This document shows, one piece after another, positions 6,291 to 7,239 of a stretch of 7,239 nucleotides of DNA; position 1 is the first letter of the stretch; each line of letters starts with the position of its first letter. The stretch is from an archaeon. Its GTDB lineage: Archaea > Thermoproteota > Nitrososphaeria > Nitrososphaerales > CADDZS01. Location of the stretch: positions 1 through 7,239 of the forward strand of contig JAJYUX010000080.1 of assembly GCA_021792315.1 (NCBI GenBank), in the 5' to 3' direction. The translations under genes and the position numbers were made by a program. The notes below the pieces were generated by a model that worked only from the letters and a program-made list of their open reading frames with translations, was not told where the DNA came from and made no database searches.

Positions 6291-6638
6291 TTTTGCACCA
6301 ATGTATCTTCGTTCCGCAGTTTCTACTTTTTCCTTGGTGATGGGATCACTTCAGCTATAGCCAAAAGGCAGACCAAGTGGGATCACCGAGCAAATCTATC
6401 GGATAGTGTGCCACGAAAGTGTTGAAAAGAGAACACCGAATATAACTGGCACACGTGTCAGAGCCATTTGTTCGTGAACCTTAACCTGAAGCAGCGGAAA
6501 GGATCACTTCCAAGAGGACCACCTATCTTGAGGGCGTGCGGGTTTTAGACCCTTTTGCGAAAATCAAACAGCACCGGTGAGGTCGAACCGAGCTCACGAT
6601 TCTCTGTCTATCGCAGATTTGGACACGTGGAAAGAAGA
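6291..6638. other. About 350 bases without a recognisable gene
   Basis: No intact frame or known RNA was identified. It has several small structures: GTGAT-GGG-ATCAC (6337-6349), a GGATCAC heptamer recurring near 6343, 6380 and 6501, and GGGT-TTTAG-ACCC followed by TTTT (6540-6556), which could end a plus-strand transcript from cysS. A minus-strand frame near 6467 encodes a short hydrophobic peptide that is soon interrupted by TAG and then TGA, possibly gene decay. Confidence 0.35.
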
Positions 6639-6687
6639 CGCCGGGAGCCGGATTCGAACCGACGAGGCCGAAGAACGGCCACGGGCT

Positions 6688-6702
6688 ATCTTCCGATAGG
6701 GA
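6688..6702 (-). other. tRNA intron 3 (15 bases, canonical position 37/38)
   Basis: It lies one base 3' of the anticodon, the usual archaeal intron site. Loop bases C32-U33-U34 can pair with AAG near the intron's 3' end, with 3' bulge AT^A and a CC/GG intron stem around UAUC. The motif is weaker than in the other two introns (three central pairs). A competing hairpin CTATC-GGAA-GATAG spans the 3' junction. Confidence 0.72.
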
Positions 6703-6710
6703 CTCAAGGC

Positions 6711-6732
6711 CTACGCTTCGACTGGATCGAAA
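6711..6732 (-). other. tRNA intron 2 (22 bases, position 29/30)
   Basis: Central helix GCGC/GCGT (four pairs, one G-U), three-base bulges GG^T and AG^G, and intron helix TTCGA/TCGAA around TCCAG. The outer exon helix is missing, as in relaxed archaeal splice motifs. Removal restores the five-pair anticodon stem, which is independent support for the cut sites. Confidence 0.78.
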
Positions 6733-6754
6733 CCGCGCAATAGTCCACTCTGCC

Positions 6755-6771
6755 ATCGGGATTCTATAATA
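6755..6771 (-). other. tRNA intron 1 (17 bases, position 8/9)
   Basis: The pre-tRNA folds as a canonical 3-4-3 bulge-helix-bulge: outer helix TGC/GCA, central helix CGGG/CCCG, intron helix ATT/AAT with loop ATAG, and bulges AT^T and AT^G at the two cuts. The exact cut is ambiguous by up to three bases because GAT repeats at both junctions, but every choice gives the same mature sequence. Confidence 0.75.
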
Positions 6772-6782
6772 ATCCCGGCAAA

Positions 6783-6794
6783 TGCCATCCCGGC
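6783..6794 (-). repeat. 12-base copy of the spliced tRNA 5' end
   Basis: GCCGGGATGGCA on the minus strand is identical to mature tRNA positions 1-12, i.e. to exon 1 joined to exon 2. It lies three bases upstream of the 5' end assigned here, giving a 15-base period between the two GCCGGGAT blocks. It may be a leftover of tandem duplication or the real 5' end of the tRNA with a longer (32-base) first intron. Either choice predicts the same mature tRNA. Confidence 0.7.
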
Positions 6795-6823
6795 ACTAGT
6801 TAGCATGACCTCTGGGCGCCAGC

Positions 6824-6829
6824 TTAAAA
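6824..6829 (-). promoter_or_regulatory. TATA-like box for the tRNA-Ser gene
   Basis: TTTTAA lies 30 bases before the upstream 12-base copy and 45 bases before the assigned 5' end. With a start about 25 bases downstream, the leader would be roughly 6 bases to the copy or 21 bases to the assigned end, so the spacing mildly favours the upstream end. Confidence 0.4.
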
Positions 6830-6889
6830 TCGTTTGTTAATTTGAGTGGTTGCTGAAAGCGGTAAATCTGATCTAGACTGGTTTGGCAA

Positions 6890-7239
6890 ATGAGTGAACA
6901 TTCGGAGCGTGGCTTCAGGTTTCTGGAGCACACAACTGACGCTGAGATTGAGGCATTTGGGAGGGGACTGAATGACTCCTTCGAGAATGCCGGACTGGCT
7001 GCCGAAGACTTGATGGTCGATCTGGCTAGCATAAGGCCCATTACACAAAAGAACATCGAGGTGACTGGAGAAGACATTGAATCTTTGCTGTACAACTGGC
7101 TCGAGGAGCTTATCTCTCTGCAGGATATCGAAGGACTGTTGTTTTCCAAATTCAGTTGTTCTATATCAAAATCGAAAGATAGATTAAAACTGAAGGCTAC
7201 TGCTTCAGGCGAAAAATTCGATCCGACGAAAGATCGGAA
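6890..7239 (+). CDS. Archease, cut by the right edge
   Basis: The frame starts with ATG at 6890 and stays open for 116 codons to the window edge, lacking the last few dozen residues of a family of about 140. The N-terminus FRFLEHTTDAEIEAFG carries the archease HTxD motif (His14, Asp17), followed by a typical FENAGLAAEDLMVD helix, the central LLYNWLEELI segment and the late GEKFDPTKD motif. Archease activates the RtcB RNA ligase by speeding its guanylylation and so supports tRNA exon joining in the cytosol. No strong ribosome binding site precedes the ATG, so a short or absent leader is likely; TAAATC at 6863-6868 could be its core promoter. It diverges from the three-intron tRNA, an RNA whose maturation it should assist. 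The minus-strand frames here are shadows. Confidence 0.93.
   Translation, partial: MSEHSERGFRFLEHTTDAEIEAFGRGLNDSFENAGLAAEDLMVDLASIRPITQKNIEVTGEDIESLLYNWLEELISLQDIEGLLFSKFSCSISKSKDRLKLKATASGEKFDPTKDR

Larger units (their letters stand above)
6639..6779 (-). tRNA. tRNA-Ser(UGA) with three introns
   Basis: The 141-base gene folds as a serine tRNA only after 54 bases are removed. Exons are 6779-6772, 6754-6733, 6710-6703 and 6687-6639, giving an 87-base product. Acceptor stem GCCGGGA pairs perfectly with TCCCGGC; the discriminator is G and no CCA is encoded. The D stem is GCAG/UUGC with A14, G18-G19 and A21 in place. The anticodon stem CGGGC/GCCCG forms perfectly only from joined exons, around loop CUUGAGA with anticodon UGA. 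The long variable arm GGCCG-UUCUU-CGGCC marks a type II tRNA, and the T arm is GTCGG-TTCGAAT-CCGGC. Intron positions in standard numbering are 8/9, 29/30 and 37/38. It diverges from archease. A 12-base copy of its spliced 5' end lies just upstream (6783-6794), leaving an alternative 5' end possible. Confidence 0.88.

Noticed and set aside
6331..6390. Possible C/D-box small RNA near GGTGATGG
   Set aside because: The C-like box is imperfect and no CTGA D box lies at a suitable distance on the same strand.
6396..6467. 23-codon minus-strand frame beginning MALTRVPVIF
   Set aside because: Hydrophobic and start-codon led, but stopped by TAG and soon again by TGA. It might be a membrane-protein relic; no family could be named.
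6523..6756. 77-codon minus-strand frame and its plus-strand counterpart over the tRNA
   Set aside because: Both simply translate the tRNA gene and its introns; the tRNA fold explains the sequence.
1..7239. CRISPR arrays, insertion sequences and integrase/attachment sites
   Set aside because: No regularly spaced repeats, no transposase or integrase coding, and no terminal repeats around the decayed genes were seen.

Overview
The window looks archaeal, most likely from the TACK / Nitrososphaeria (thaumarchaeal) side; the placement is an inference of moderate confidence. The reasons are a tRNA gene whose sequence only folds if three short bulge-helix-bulge introns are removed, an archease gene, a 48-residue four-cysteine zinc-ribbon protein of DUF5679 type, AT-rich TATA-like boxes about 25-45 bases ahead of genes, and frequent TTG starts.

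Left part (1-1776): a small two-helix membrane protein on the minus strand runs off the left edge. A 175-residue membrane protein on the plus strand diverges from it, and a perfect inverted repeat lies between their two TATA-like boxes. A complete metallo-beta-lactamase-fold hydrolase follows on the minus strand.

Middle part (1777-3842): mostly decaying sequence on the minus strand. It holds the N-terminus of an ABC-transporter ATPase cut off before its Walker A motif and joined to unrelated coding-like sequence, an NHL-repeat protein with three exact 58-residue units that has lost its N-terminus, and a P-loop ATPase relic with an internal stop and a damaged Walker A.

Right part (3843-7239): compact and mostly informational. 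In order it holds a small Cys-containing protein on the minus strand, the divergent DUF5679 zinc ribbon with a hairpin/T-run terminator, an 81-residue uncharacterised protein, cysteinyl-tRNA synthetase (cysS), about 350 bases without a recognisable gene, a tRNA-Ser(UGA) gene on the minus strand, and the divergent archease gene cut by the right edge.

The most notable locus is the last pair. The tRNA-Ser gene appears to carry three introns (17, 22 and 15 bases, at 8/9, 29/30 and 37/38). It is read away from a shared upstream region with archease, the activator of the RtcB ligase that joins tRNA exons after splicing. Just upstream of the tRNA is a 12-base copy of its spliced 5' sequence, which makes the true 5' end ambiguous. 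An enzyme that charges tRNA, a heavily interrupted tRNA and a splicing-ligase cofactor therefore lie within about 2.4 kb.
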